Below, piece by piece: positions 7,548 to 15,347 of a DNA stretch of 32,847 bases. The notes below the pieces were generated by a model. It ran no database searches. It had not been told where the DNA came from and saw only the letters and a program-made list of their open reading frames with translations. Both the position numbers and the translations under genes were made by a program. Position 1 is the first letter of the stretch. Every line of letters starts with the position of its first letter. Origin of the DNA: Nitrospinaceae bacterium (GTDB taxonomy: Bacteria > Nitrospinota > Nitrospinia > Nitrospinales > JACRGP01). Location: NCBI GenBank assembly GCA_029261575.1, contig JAJDBD010000175.1, positions 1-32,847 on the forward strand, in the 5' to 3' direction.

Positions 7548-7811
7548 ATGTACTACATTGCAGACGTTGATAAGGAAATTTGCGCATCATCCAATTGCCA
7601 CCTGTGCACCACCTACTGTCCGGAGGCAAACTGTATCAATTATAGCGAGGCGGACAAGTCGGCTTATGTTTCCGTAGACCGTTGCAAGTCCTGCGAAATT
7701 TGCGTTTATATATGCAGGGATATCGCAAAGAAAAACGCCATTTCCATGAAATGGATTAACGACCTCAACGAGAAATTCGTTTTTAAACATTCGGGACTCG
7801 TTATCAGGTAA
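7548..7811 (+). CDS. 2-Oxoacid:ferredoxin oxidoreductase, delta (ferredoxin-like) subunit
   Basis: This 87-residue protein has two cysteine clusters: C12, C17, C20, C24 (CASSNCHLCTTYCP) and C46, C49, C52, C56 (CKSCEICVYIC). This is the pattern for two [4Fe-4S] centres that pass electrons between the beta-subunit cluster and external ferredoxin. The second cluster lacks the usual Pro after its last Cys (CRD), and the first has a four-residue first spacer. The ATG at 7548 has GGAG 7 bp upstream; the frame is open further back into the gamma gene, but that extension is not real. It is the last gene of the operon, with a strong terminator starting 12 bp after the stop. Confidence 0.88.
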   Translation: MYYIADVDKEICASSNCHLCTTYCPEANCINYSEADKSAYVSVDRCKSCEICVYICRDIAKKNAISMKWINDLNEKFVFKHSGLVIR

Positions 7812-7822
7812 TTTGTACTTTC

Positions 7823-7867
7823 AAAAAGAGGTATTTGGGTCTCAGCGCCTGGATACCTCTTTTTTTA
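7823..7867 (+). terminator. Rho-independent terminator after the oxidoreductase operon
   Basis: AAAAAGAGGTAT (7823-7834) pairs with ATACCTCTTTTT (7853-7864) across an 18-nt loop, and the T tract runs on to 7866. It separates the delta gene from ndk and indicates that no further subunit gene is co-transcribed. Confidence 0.88.
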
Positions 7868-7902
7868 TTCAATCCTTTTTTGATTAATATCTGGAGATTC
7901 TA

Positions 7903-8328
7903 ATGGAGAAAACCTTTGCGATTATCAAGCCGGACGCGGTGGAACGAAATTTAATTGGAGCCATCCTCAAGCGCATCGAAGAGGAAGGATTCAAAATCAT
8001 CGCATTGCGAATGACCCACCTGAGCAGGCGGCAAGCCGAGGGTTTCTATTATGTCCATAAAGAAAGACCTTTTTTTGGCGAACTGACCGCTTACATGAGT
8101 TCCGGTCCCGCTGTCCTGATTTCATTGCAAAGGGAAAACGCCGTCGCCCACTGGCGCAAGATCATGGGAGCCACCAATCCCGAAGAAGCCGAAGCGGGAA
8201 CCATTCGAAAAGATTTCGGCGTCAATATCGAAAAAAACGCCACTCATGGATCGGACTCCCAGGAAAACGCAGATTTTGAAACTGGTTATTTTTTCAGCAA
8301 AATTCAAATTCACAGCGGCGCCTCCTAG
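7903..8328 (+). CDS. ndk: Nucleoside diphosphate kinase
   Basis: This enzyme transfers the gamma phosphate between nucleoside triphosphates and diphosphates through a phosphohistidine, balancing NTP pools in the cytosol. The 141-residue length is standard. The start [16 protein letters not shown], the middle [14 protein letters not shown] and the active-site NATHGSDS with His115 are all present, as is the TIRKDFG loop before it. A CTGGAG ribosome binding site precedes the ATG. It is the first gene after a terminator and begins a run of same-strand housekeeping genes. Nothing odd was seen apart from an Ala/Ser-rich end (HSGAS). Confidence 0.97.
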   Translation: MEKTFAIIKPDAVERNLIGAILKRIEEEGFKIIALRMTHLSRRQAEGFYYVHKERPFFGELTAYMSSGPAVLISLQRENAVAHWRKIMGATNPEEAEAGTIRKDFGVNIEKNATHGSDSQENADFETGYFFSKIQIHSGAS

Positions 8329-8357
8329 CGCTATGGTAAACTAAAGAGCATCTCCTC

Positions 8358-8380
8358 CAGCCGACTTCAAGCGTCGGCTG
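8358..8380 (+). other. Small hairpin between ndk and the FmdB-like gene
   Basis: CAGCCGAC (8358-8365) pairs with GTCGGCTG (8373-8380) across a 7-nt loop. No T tract follows (AGGGAAAAATTG), so it is more likely an mRNA-stability or partial-termination structure than a strong terminator. Confidence 0.45.
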
Positions 8381-8426
8381 AGGGAAAAATTGAATCCGTT
8401 GGTTTGAATCAACAAGCGAGACCGAT

Positions 8427-8618
8427 ATGCCTATTTACGAATACGAATGCGAAAAATGCAAAGAAATGAGCGAGCATCTGCAAAGCGCCAACGCCGAACC
8501 TTTGCAAACATGCGAAAAATGCGGTGGAAAGCTGACAAAACTTGTGACAAACTCAACTTTCCATCTCTACGGTCCGGGGTTTTATTCCACGGACAACAAA
8601 AGAAAATATTTAAAATAA
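8427..8618 (+). CDS. FmdB-like zinc ribbon protein
   Basis: This 63-residue protein begins MPIYEYECEKC, the signature of the FmdB/CxxC-CxxC zinc-ribbon family. The two metal-binding pairs are C8/C11 and C29/C32 (TCEKCGG). The tail (TFHLYGPGFYSTDN) is also typical for the family. Members are called putative regulatory proteins after FmdB, but the molecular role is not established. It lies 98 bp after ndk and 82 bp before the pterin gene, so it may share their transcript. It is small but clearly conserved. Confidence 0.88.
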   Translation: MPIYEYECEKCKEMSEHLQSANAEPLQTCEKCGGKLTKLVTNSTFHLYGPGFYSTDNKRKYLK

Positions 8619-8700
8619 CCTGGACGCCCATGGCGTTACAATATCCCCACTCCTTTTCCAGCGCCTTTCCCGAGGATTGACTCCGGAAACGCCCGACCCC

Positions 8701-9126
8701 ATGATTTACATAACGCGAAAAACAGAATTCTGCGCCAGCCATCGCTTATTCAACCCGGATTTTTCCCACGAAAAAAACGAGGCCGTTTTCGGGCTTTGCA
8801 ACAACCCCAACGGGCACGGGCACAACTACACTCTCGAGGTCACCGTCCGCGGCCAAGTCGACCCGCAAACAGGAATGGTCCTTGATTTAAAAGTTTTGAA
8901 ACAATTGATCAATAGGGAAGTCATCGAAAAAGTGGATCACAAAAACCTCAACGTCGACGTGGGGTTTTTGCTGGGACTCATCCCCACCGCCGAGAATATC
9001 GCCTTGAAAATCTGGGAAATTCTGGAGCCGAAAATCGAATACGGCCAACTGCACGAAGTGAAACTTTTTGAATCCGACAAAAATTTTGTGGTTTACCGAG
9101 GAGAGGCGCTTGAAAGAGTTAATTGA
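8701..9126 (+). CDS. 6-Pyruvoyltetrahydropterin synthase family enzyme
   Basis: This 141-residue cytosolic enzyme acts after GTP cyclohydrolase I, converting dihydroneopterin triphosphate. The zinc ligands are His14 (CASHRLF), His39 and His41 (NGHGHNY), and the catalytic Cys33 lies in [13 protein letters not shown]. The C-terminal [14 protein letters not shown] resembles the corresponding part of animal PTPS more than that of E. coli QueD. Genuine tetrahydropterin synthesis is therefore plausible; a QueD-type role in queuosine synthesis is the alternative. The ATG at 8701 is preferred to a TTG at 8677 because the protein then begins directly with the first strand. The gene overlaps folE by 17 bp, which ties it to the preceding step of the pathway. 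Confidence 0.9.
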   Translation: MIYITRKTEFCASHRLFNPDFSHEKNEAVFGLCNNPNGHGHNYTLEVTVRGQVDPQTGMVLDLKVLKQLINREVIEKVDHKNLNVDVGFLLGLIPTAENIALKIWEILEPKIEYGQLHEVKLFESDKNFVVYRGEALERVN

Positions 9127-9670
9127 AAAGATGCTCGCCGAATTGGGCGAAGACCCCGCTCGGGAGGGACTTCAAAACACCCCGGAAAGGGTGGAAAAAT
9201 CTCTCAAATTCCTGACCAGCGGATATTTGACCAATATCGACGAGTTGGTGAACGGCGCCATTTTTACCGAAGATTACGACGAAATGGTGATCGTAAAAGA
9301 CATCGACGTCTTCAGCCTGTGCGAACACCATCTCCTGCCCTTTTACGGCAGGTGCCACGTCGCCTATTTGCCTAAAGGAAAAATCATCGGCTTGAGCAAG
9401 GTGCCCCGGGTGGTCGACGTCTTCAGTAAAAGGCTCCAGGTGCAGGAACGCCTGACCACCCAAATCGCGGATTGCCTGAACAAAATTCTGGAACCCAGAG
9501 GAGTGGCGGTCGTCATCGAAGCCCTGCATTTATGCATGTCCATGCGCGGGGTGATGAAACAAAACGCCTACACCACCACCAGCTCCATGCTCGGAGATTT
9601 CAAGAAAAATGAAATCACGCGAAGCGAGTTCCTCAGCTTGATTCAAAACTCCACCAACGTCCGGATTTGA
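9110..9670 (+). CDS. folE: GTP cyclohydrolase I
   Basis: This enzyme converts GTP to 7,8-dihydroneopterin triphosphate, the entry to folate, biopterin and queuosine synthesis. The start is a TTG at 9110 with GGAG 7 bp upstream; this gives 186 residues and a normal N-terminus ([20 protein letters not shown]). The frame is open to an earlier ATG at 9068, but that has no ribosome binding site. The zinc ligands are C71 and H74 ([11 protein letters not shown]) and C141 (LHLCMSMRG). The conserved [20 protein letters not shown] is intact. It overlaps the end of the PTPS gene by 17 bp, so translation is probably coupled and the two enzymes are made together. Confidence 0.95.
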   Translation: MKELIEKMLAELGEDPAREGLQNTPERVEKSLKFLTSGYLTNIDELVNGAIFTEDYDEMVIVKDIDVFSLCEHHLLPFYGRCHVAYLPKGKIIGLSKVPRVVDVFSKRLQVQERLTTQIADCLNKILEPRGVAVVIEALHLCMSMRGVMKQNAYTTTSSMLGDFKKNEITRSEFLSLIQNSTNVRI

Positions 9671-9710
9671 TCATGAATCAAAAAACCCCGTCCTCTAGTT
9701 TCTCCTTTAT

Positions 9711-10685
9711 ATGAGTCAAACCACGTCCACCAGCGCGTCCATTTCCAAAGACCTGGTATTAGACAAGAGCCGACGCCTCCAGGATTTATTCGGTCCCCAG
9801 GACGCCCATCTCAAACTCATCGAAAAAAAATTCAACGTACGCATCACCACGCGGGACAATCAGGTCCGGATTCAGGGAGACGCCGCGTCGACGGAAACCG
9901 TCGCCAACCTGCTCGCCCAACTGGACGCCTTGCTCGGCGAAGACAATCTTCTGGTCAACGGAGACGTCAAGTTTGCCATCCGCCTGATGGCGGAAGATCC
10001 CCGCGCCAACTTAAAATCCATATTCTCCCAGCGCGTCTACGTCTCCCCCAAGCGCGGTTACATCACGCCCCGAGGCGTCGCCCAAAGAGAATTCATCGAG
10101 TCCATCAACCAATACGATATCGTTTTGGGAATCGGACCCGCCGGCACCGGAAAGACGTATCTCGCCGTCGTTCTCGCCGTGGAAGGTTTGCTCAAACATA
10201 AATTCGACCGCGTCGTCCTGGTGCGACCCGCCGTGGAAGCGGGCGAAAAACTGGGCTACCTGCCGGGAGACATCTCGGAAAAAATCAATCCCTACCTCAT
10301 GCCGCTTTACGACGCCCTTTACGATTTGATGGAATTCAACCGCGTCCAGGAACTGATTCAAGAAGGAGTGATCGAGATCGCGCCTCTGGCCTACATGCGA
10401 GGCCGCACCCTGAACAATTCCTTCATCATTTTAGACGAAGCGCAAAACTCCACCCAGGAGCAAATGAAAATGTTCCTCACCCGCCTGGGATTCCGATCCA
10501 AAATGGTCGTCACCGGCGACGTCACCCAGGTCGACCTCCCGCGCGAAAAGCACTCCGGCCTGATCCATGTGAAGCATGTATTGAAGGACGTCGAAGGAAT
10601 CAAGTTCGTCGAATTCACCGATAAAGACGTCGTCCGCCACGACCTGGTAAAAGAAATCGTGAAGGCCTACGACCAGAACGAGTGA
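9711..10685 (+). CDS. phoH: PhoH-like ATPase (YbeZ type)
   Basis: This 324-residue cytosolic P-loop ATPase is of the PhoH/YbeZ family. An N-terminal KH-like segment (residues ~20-75) precedes the ATPase core. Walker A is GPAGTGKT (142-149) and Walker B is FIILDEAQN (near 237). Other family blocks are VLVRPAVEAGEKLGYLPGD and VVTGDVTQVDLP. YbeZ works with YbeY in ribosome and RNA quality control, and the ybeY gene follows 49 bp later, the conserved gene pair. The ATG at 9711 has no strong Shine-Dalgarno sequence (TTTCTCCTTTAT precedes it), so initiation may depend on upstream translation. Nothing is missing. Confidence 0.95.
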   Translation: MSQTTSTSASISKDLVLDKSRRLQDLFGPQDAHLKLIEKKFNVRITTRDNQVRIQGDAASTETVANLLAQLDALLGEDNLLVNGDVKFAIRLMAEDPRANLKSIFSQRVYVSPKRGYITPRGVAQREFIESINQYDIVLGIGPAGTGKTYLAVVLAVEGLLKHKFDRVVLVRPAVEAGEKLGYLPGDISEKINPYLMPLYDALYDLMEFNRVQELIQEGVIEIAPLAYMRGRTLNNSFIILDEAQNSTQEQMKMFLTRLGFRSKMVVTGDVTQVDLPREKHSGLIHVKHVLKDVEGIKFVEFTDKDVVRHDLVKEIVKAYDQNE

Positions 10686-10734
10686 GCGCCGCAATCGCCC
10701 CCATTCCCGCCCAATTTTCGACCGGCTCCGAGTC

Positions 10735-11211
10735 ATGACCGTTCTGATTAAAAACGCGCAAAGAAAACACAAATTAAACGTCCGGGAATTGCGGCGAAAA
10801 ACCCAAAAAATTCTCGCCGTTCTGGGGTTGGCTCATTCGGAGCTCAGCCTGTGTTTCATGAACGACGAGAAGATCCGAAGCTTGAACTCCCAGTACCGGG
10901 ATGTGGACCGGGCGACGGACGTCCTCTCCTTCTCGCAGAGCGAGGGCGATCCGGACGACCCGGACGAACCAAAAACCGATTTGTTGGGCGACCTCGCCGT
11001 CTCGGTGGCAACCGCCTCCCGGCAAGCGAGGGAGCATCAACTTTCTTTGCAACAGGAGTTGATCCTTCTAATCATTCATGGCATCCTTCACCTGAGGGGA
11101 ATGGACCATGAAAAATCGGACCGCGAAGCGGAAGCCATGCGCCGCAAAACCCGGAAAATTTTTTCCGAAATTTTTCCCGGAAAACGCCCCGGTCCCAACT
11201 GCCCTTTCTGA
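10735..11211 (+). CDS. ybeY: Endoribonuclease YbeY (rRNA maturation factor)
   Basis: This single-domain zinc endoribonuclease is involved in 16S rRNA 3' end maturation and ribosome quality control (158 aa, usual length). The metal-binding motif HGILHLRGMDHE gives ligands H115, H119 and H125. The upstream conserved block NSQYRDVDRATDVLSFSQ and LLGDLAVS are both present. It sits directly after phoH, as in many bacteria. The C-terminal 15 residues (FPGKRPGPNCPF) are a short basic/proline extension. The ATG lies 49 bp after the phoH stop with no strong ribosome binding site. Confidence 0.95.
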   Translation: MTVLIKNAQRKHKLNVRELRRKTQKILAVLGLAHSELSLCFMNDEKIRSLNSQYRDVDRATDVLSFSQSEGDPDDPDEPKTDLLGDLAVSVATASRQAREHQLSLQQELILLIIHGILHLRGMDHEKSDREAEAMRRKTRKIFSEIFPGKRPGPNCPF

Positions 11212-11235
11212 TCCCCGCCATGGGGAGCGAACGCC

Positions 11236-11718
11236 GTGAAACATCTCTGGGCGCCTTGGAGAATGAATTATATCTTGAGCGATAAATCCAACGACTGCAT
11301 TTTCTGCACCCTGCCACCGGCCAAAGAGGATGAAAAAAACTTCATCCTCTTCCAGGGATCGAAATGCTTCGTGATCATGAATATTTTTCCCTACAACAAC
11401 GGACACCTCATGGTCTCCCCCTATCGCCATATCGACTGCATCACGAAATTCACGCCCGATGAAATGAGCGAACTGGGCGTCCTGACGCAAAAATGCGTTT
11501 CGGCTTTGAGAGAAGTTTACGAACCCAACGGTTTCAACCTGGGGATCAACCTGGGAAAAGAAGGCGGCGCGGGTTTCGACGAGCACGTTCACAACCACAT
11601 CGTTCCCCGCTGGACCGGCGACACCAACTTCATGCCGATACTGGGAGAGACCAAAATTCATCCGGAACTTCTCCAGGAAACCTACGCCCGGTTGAGTCCC
11701 CTGTTCAAAAATTTATAA
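11236..11718 (+). CDS. HIT family nucleotide hydrolase/transferase
   Basis: This 160-residue histidine-triad protein belongs to the branch with the N-terminus MKHLWAPWRMNYI, typical of bacterial Ap4A-phosphorylase-like HIT proteins. A zinc-type CIFC (residues ~21-24) is present. The catalytic triad is H117, H119 and H121 in DEHVHNHIVPRW. NGHLMVSPYRH marks the central strand. Such enzymes cleave or phosphorolyse dinucleoside polyphosphates or AMP conjugates; the exact substrate is unknown. The start is a GTG at 11236 behind GGGGAGCG. It lies 24 bp after ybeY and 15 bp before mutS. Confidence 0.9.
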   Translation: MKHLWAPWRMNYILSDKSNDCIFCTLPPAKEDEKNFILFQGSKCFVIMNIFPYNNGHLMVSPYRHIDCITKFTPDEMSELGVLTQKCVSALREVYEPNGFNLGINLGKEGGAGFDEHVHNHIVPRWTGDTNFMPILGETKIHPELLQETYARLSPLFKNL

Positions 11719-11733
11719 CCTCGGTTTGTTTGC

Positions 11734-14391
11734 ATGACGTCGCCCACGAAAGCTCCCTCCCCCCCCGAAGACGAAACCCCGATGATGAAGCAGTACCAGG
11801 GCGTCAAGCGGGACCACCCGGACTCCATTTTATTTTTCCGCATGGGGGACTTCTATGAAATGTTCAACGAGGACGCCAAGGCGGCGTCGAAGATCCTGCA
11901 GATCGCCCTGACGTCCCGCAGTAAAAATAAAGCGCAAGGCATACCCATGTGCGGAATCCCGCACCATTCCGCCAAAGGTTACATCGCCAAGCTGATCCAG
12001 GCCGGGCAAACCGTCGCCATTTGCGAACAGGTGGAAGACCCGCGTCAGGCCAAAGGCATCGTCAGACGCGAGGTGGTCCGGGTCGTCACGCCCGGAACGG
12101 TGTTGGACGACGCCCTGCTGGATCCCCAAAGCGATCACTTTCTGGTTTCCCTGTTTTTCGGCGAGGACGGATTCGGCCTGGCCGCTCTGGATATCACCAC
12201 CGGACTTTTTAAAACGACGGAGTTTTCCGAAAAGGGCGGCGAGTCCCTTCTGCGCGACGAGTTGGAAAAAATGGAGGCCCGGGAAATCCTGGTCCCGCAG
12301 TCTCTGCTGGATTCCAATGGAACCCATGCGCATTGGTTGAAGAGTCATTGCGATTATTTGCGCGGACTGGAAGACTGGACTTACAGCCATAGCCAATCCT
12401 ACCGTTGCCTGGTGGAGCATTTCAAAACCGCGTCGCTCGAGGGCTTTGGATGCGAGACCTGGAAAAAAGCCGTTCGCGCCTCCGGCGCGCTCCTGCAGTA
12501 TTTAAACGAAACCCAAAAATCATCCCTCGACCATGTCACCGCGCTGACCGCATTCAACGTCGGCAAACACATGTTGTTGGATCCCGCCACCCTGAAAAAT
12601 CTGGAGCTTATCAAATCCAGCGAAGGCGGACGAAAAGGTTCTCTCCTCGACCTGTTGGACGTTTCCCAAACCCCGCTGGGATCGCGAAAGATCCGGGAAT
12701 GGATCGTCAAGCCGCTGATTGAAAAACCGCCCATCGACGAACGCCTTGGCCTGGTGGATGAATTTGTAGCTCAGCCCATTTTACGGTCGGACTTTAGAGA
12801 GCAGTTCAAATCCATTTTCGATCTGGAACGGCTTTTGGGACGCCTCGCCATGAACGCCGGCTCGCCGCGCGATCTCCATGCGTTGAAAACCTCCCTCGCG
12901 GTTCTGCCGGTAATCCGCCGCTTGCTGGACGGCATTCCGCAAGACCGCGTCGGCCCATACGCGCAGGACTGGGACGATCTGGAATCGGTTTACAAAATGA
13001 TCGATGAAACCATCGTCGACGATCCGCCCCTGAACTTCAAAAACGGTTGCCTGATCAAACCCGGACGCGACGAGGAACTGGACCGATTAAAAACCGTTAG
13101 CCGCGACGGCAAAACCTGGATCGCCAACCACGAGATCAAGGAAAAAGAGCGCACGGGCATTCCCACCCTGAAAGTGGGCTACAACAAAATTTATGGCTAC
13201 TACATCGAGGTCACCAAAAAGCAGTTGGAGCGCGTGCCTCCCGAATACATCCGCAAACAATCGTTGGTCAACTGCGAACGTTACATCTCGCCGGAGTTGA
13301 AAGATTATGAAAACGAAATCGCTGGAGCGGAAGAAAAAATCATCGAACTGGAGAACCGGATTTTTCAAAAATTTCGCTCGGAGGTTGCGGCGGAGGGCGC
13401 GCGAATCCAACACATGGCCCGGATCCTCGGCGAACTCGACGCCTTGCTGGCGTTCGCCGAAATCGCGCACCGGAAAAACTATTGCCGCCCCAGGATTCGC
13501 GAAGGCGGAGAAATCAAGCTCGTCGACGCCCGCCATCCGCTGATCGAGCATCTGAACCCGTCTTTGCAGTTCATCCCTAACGACACCTCGCTCGATTGCG
13601 ATGAAAACCAGATCATGATCATCACCGGTCCCAACATGGCGGGCAAATCCACTTTTCTGCGGCAAACCGCTCTGATTTCCCTCATGGCCCAGATCGGGAG
13701 TTTTGTCCCCTGCGAAGCAGCCGAGGTGGGACTCGTGGACCGGATCTTTTCCCGCGTCGGGGCGCAGGACCATTTGATGAAAGGCCAGTCCACCTTCATG
13801 GTGGAAATGAACGAGACCGCGAATATTTTGAACAACGCCACTTCAAAAAGCCTGATCGTTCTGGACGAAATCGGCAGAGGCACCAGCACGTTCGACGGCG
13901 TCAGCATCGCCTGGTCCATTGTGGAGTACCTTCATGGAGCGCATAAAATCGGGGCCAAAACCCTGTTCGCCACTCATTACCACGAATTGACGGAACTTGC
14001 GCTCACTCTCCCAGGGGTAAAAAATTACAGCGTTCAAGTCAAGGAATGGAACGACGAAATCATTTTCCTGAGGAAAATCATTCCCGGCGGGGCGGACAAG
14101 AGTTACGGCATTCAGGTGGCGCGCCTGGCCGGACTCCCGGAAACTGTTTTGGCGCGCGCCCGCGAAATTCTCTACAATTTGGAAACCGGGGAGTTGGATG
14201 AAAACGGCTCGCCGAAAATCGGTCGTCCACAAAAAGCGCCGGAAAATAGCGGACCAAAACAAATCCTTCTGTTCCAGGAACCCGCCTCCCCCATCCTGCA
14301 AAAATTAAAAGAAATCCATCCAGACGAACTCACCCCGCGCCAGGCCCTGGATTTTCTGTATGAAATACGGCAACTTATTGATAGTAAATAA
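11734..14391 (+). CDS. mutS: DNA mismatch repair protein MutS
   Basis: This is the mismatch-recognising ATPase that starts post-replicative repair together with MutL (885 aa, normal for MutS1). The mismatch-reading Phe-X-Glu is F40-Y-E42 in MGDFYEMF. The lever/clamp region includes the conserved GYNKIYGYYIEV. The ATPase domain has Walker A GPNMAGKST (from residue 632), LVDRIFSRVGAQDHL, the Walker B region VLDEIGRGTSTFDG and FATHYHELTEL. The C-terminal segment ends with a helix-turn-helix-like dimerisation part (HPDELTPRQALDFLYEI). It is the last gene of the plus-strand housekeeping run. mutL is not in the window. Confidence 0.98.
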   Translation: MTSPTKAPSPPEDETPMMKQYQGVKRDHPDSILFFRMGDFYEMFNEDAKAASKILQIALTSRSKNKAQGIPMCGIPHHSAKGYIAKLIQAGQTVAICEQVEDPRQAKGIVRREVVRVVTPGTVLDDALLDPQSDHFLVSLFFGEDGFGLAALDITTGLFKTTEFSEKGGESLLRDELEKMEAREILVPQSLLDSNGTHAHWLKSHCDYLRGLEDWTYSHSQSYRCLVEHFKTASLEGFGCETWKKAVRASGALLQYLNETQKSSLDHVTALTAFNVGKHMLLDPATLKNLELIKSSEGGRKGSLLDLLDVSQTPLGSRKIREWIVKPLIEKPPIDERLGLVDEFVAQPILRSDFREQFKSIFDLERLLGRLAMNAGSPRDLHALKTSLAVLPVIRRLLDGIPQDRVGPYAQDWDDLESVYKMIDETIVDDPPLNFKNGCLIKPGRDEELDRLKTVSRDGKTWIANHEIKEKERTGIPTLKVGYNKIYGYYIEVTKKQLERVPPEYIRKQSLVNCERYISPELKDYENEIAGAEEKIIELENRIFQKFRSEVAAEGARIQHMARILGELDALLAFAEIAHRKNYCRPRIREGGEIKLVDARHPLIEHLNPSLQFIPNDTSLDCDENQIMIITGPNMAGKSTFLRQTALISLMAQIGSFVPCEAAEVGLVDRIFSRVGAQDHLMKGQSTFMVEMNETANILNNATSKSLIVLDEIGRGTSTFDGVSIAWSIVEYLHGAHKIGAKTLFATHYHELTELALTLPGVKNYSVQVKEWNDEIIFLRKIIPGGADKSYGIQVARLAGLPETVLARAREILYNLETGELDENGSPKIGRPQKAPENSGPKQILLFQEPASPILQKLKEIHPDELTPRQALDFLYEIRQLIDSK

Positions 14392-14460
14392 TTTATAGCG
14401 ATATTTGAGTAAAATCCAACGTCGAATTGTTACTTTACATTTCCTTGACAATCTTGTAAC

Positions 14461-14608
14461 ATCGAACTACTCGCCGCAGGGGCAGTAGGCGCTACTTATG
14501 CGGTGAACGCTACAAGCTATATTGGGTTTGCAAACCCAAACCACTGGCTCCGGGCCTCGTCGGCCAGGCGCTGGCTTGGCTCACGTTCCTGGAAATTGAT
14601 CCCTTACC
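14461..14608. repeat. Structured spacer with an 18-bp palindrome, possible dispersed repeat
   Basis: The mutS-DUF4390 gap holds a perfect palindrome TTGGGTTTG/CAAACCCAA (14522-14539) and a hairpin GCCAG-GCG-CTGGC. It also holds CTCACGTTCCTGGAAA (14580-14595), which recurs exactly inside the kinase gene near 15441-15456. Just upstream of both copies lies a similar 14-mer (GGSCCTCGYCGGCC), separated by 14 bp in the spacer copy. The spacer is GC-richer than other gaps here, and the following gene lacks a Shine-Dalgarno sequence. A possible promoter, TTGACA (14445-14450) with a weak -10 box, lies upstream. The repeat status is inferred. Confidence 0.35.
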
Positions 14609-14618
14609 AGCCCGATCT

Positions 14619-15347
14619 ATGGCTTTTAAAAAAATATTTTACGATTTTCTTTTGAGCGGCGAATGGATTGCCTGTTTCCGTCCAGCGCGCAAAGCTTTTT
14701 TGTTTATATTTTTTATGGCGGTTTGTCTGATCGCCGGTCCGGCTCACGCCGCAAGCCCTTCCATCGTGAATATTGGCGTCGGCCAATCCGGAAACCTTTT
14801 AACCGTCGACGCCAAACTTACCAACGGTTTCAACCACGACTTGATGGAGGTGGTTGAAAGCGGCGTCCCGGTTAATTTCACTTACCAGATTGAACTGCGG
14901 CGTTCGACTCCTTTTTGGAGAGACCGTCTGATCGCATCCACAGAGGTGGTCCAATCCGTTCAATACGATTCCCTGCAAAAGACTTTTCGTTTCCTCGCCT
15001 CAGGCAAAAACGTAAAGCGTAAACTGTCCACTCACGATAAGGCCCGGTTTCAGGAATTGTTAACGACTTTGAAAGACGTCCCGATCGCTTCGTTTTTCAA
15101 GCTGGATCCGGAAGCAAAATATTATGTGAGGGTGAAGGCGGATTTAAAAACCGATCGTTTTTGGTTTCCCTTGAACCACCTCCTCTTTTTCGTTCCCTTC
15201 AACGACATAAAAACCTCCTGGTCCGAATCCTCGCCGCTTCAACTGCCCGCGCAAGCGGAATCCGAAGAAGCCAACCTGGATTCCAAAACGGAATCCGGCC
15301 CAGGGTCGAAGGTTTTAAAACATGTCATCCGATCTTTCAATCAATAA
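14619..15347 (+). CDS. DUF4390 domain protein, exported
   Basis: This 242-residue protein has an N-terminal hydrophobic stretch (KAFLFIFFMAVCLIAGPAHA, about residues 25-44) that reads as a signal peptide with cleavage near AHA-AS. The rest fits the DUF4390 pattern: VDAKLTNGF, an ESGVPVNFTYQIELRR strand pair, VQYDSLQKTFRFL, and a basic/aromatic region KYYVRVKADLKTDRFWFPLN. The function is unknown; the family often accompanies NtrY-like sensor kinases, and here its end overlaps the kinase start by 26 bp. A periplasmic partner or ligand sensor for the kinase is an inference. The ATG at 14619 has no ribosome binding site, and no in-frame ATG, GTG or TTG exists in the open frame back to 14457. Confidence 0.75.
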   Translation: MAFKKIFYDFLLSGEWIACFRPARKAFLFIFFMAVCLIAGPAHAASPSIVNIGVGQSGNLLTVDAKLTNGFNHDLMEVVESGVPVNFTYQIELRRSTPFWRDRLIASTEVVQSVQYDSLQKTFRFLASGKNVKRKLSTHDKARFQELLTTLKDVPIASFFKLDPEAKYYVRVKADLKTDRFWFPLNHLLFFVPFNDIKTSWSESSPLQLPAQAESEEANLDSKTESGPGSKVLKHVIRSFNQ

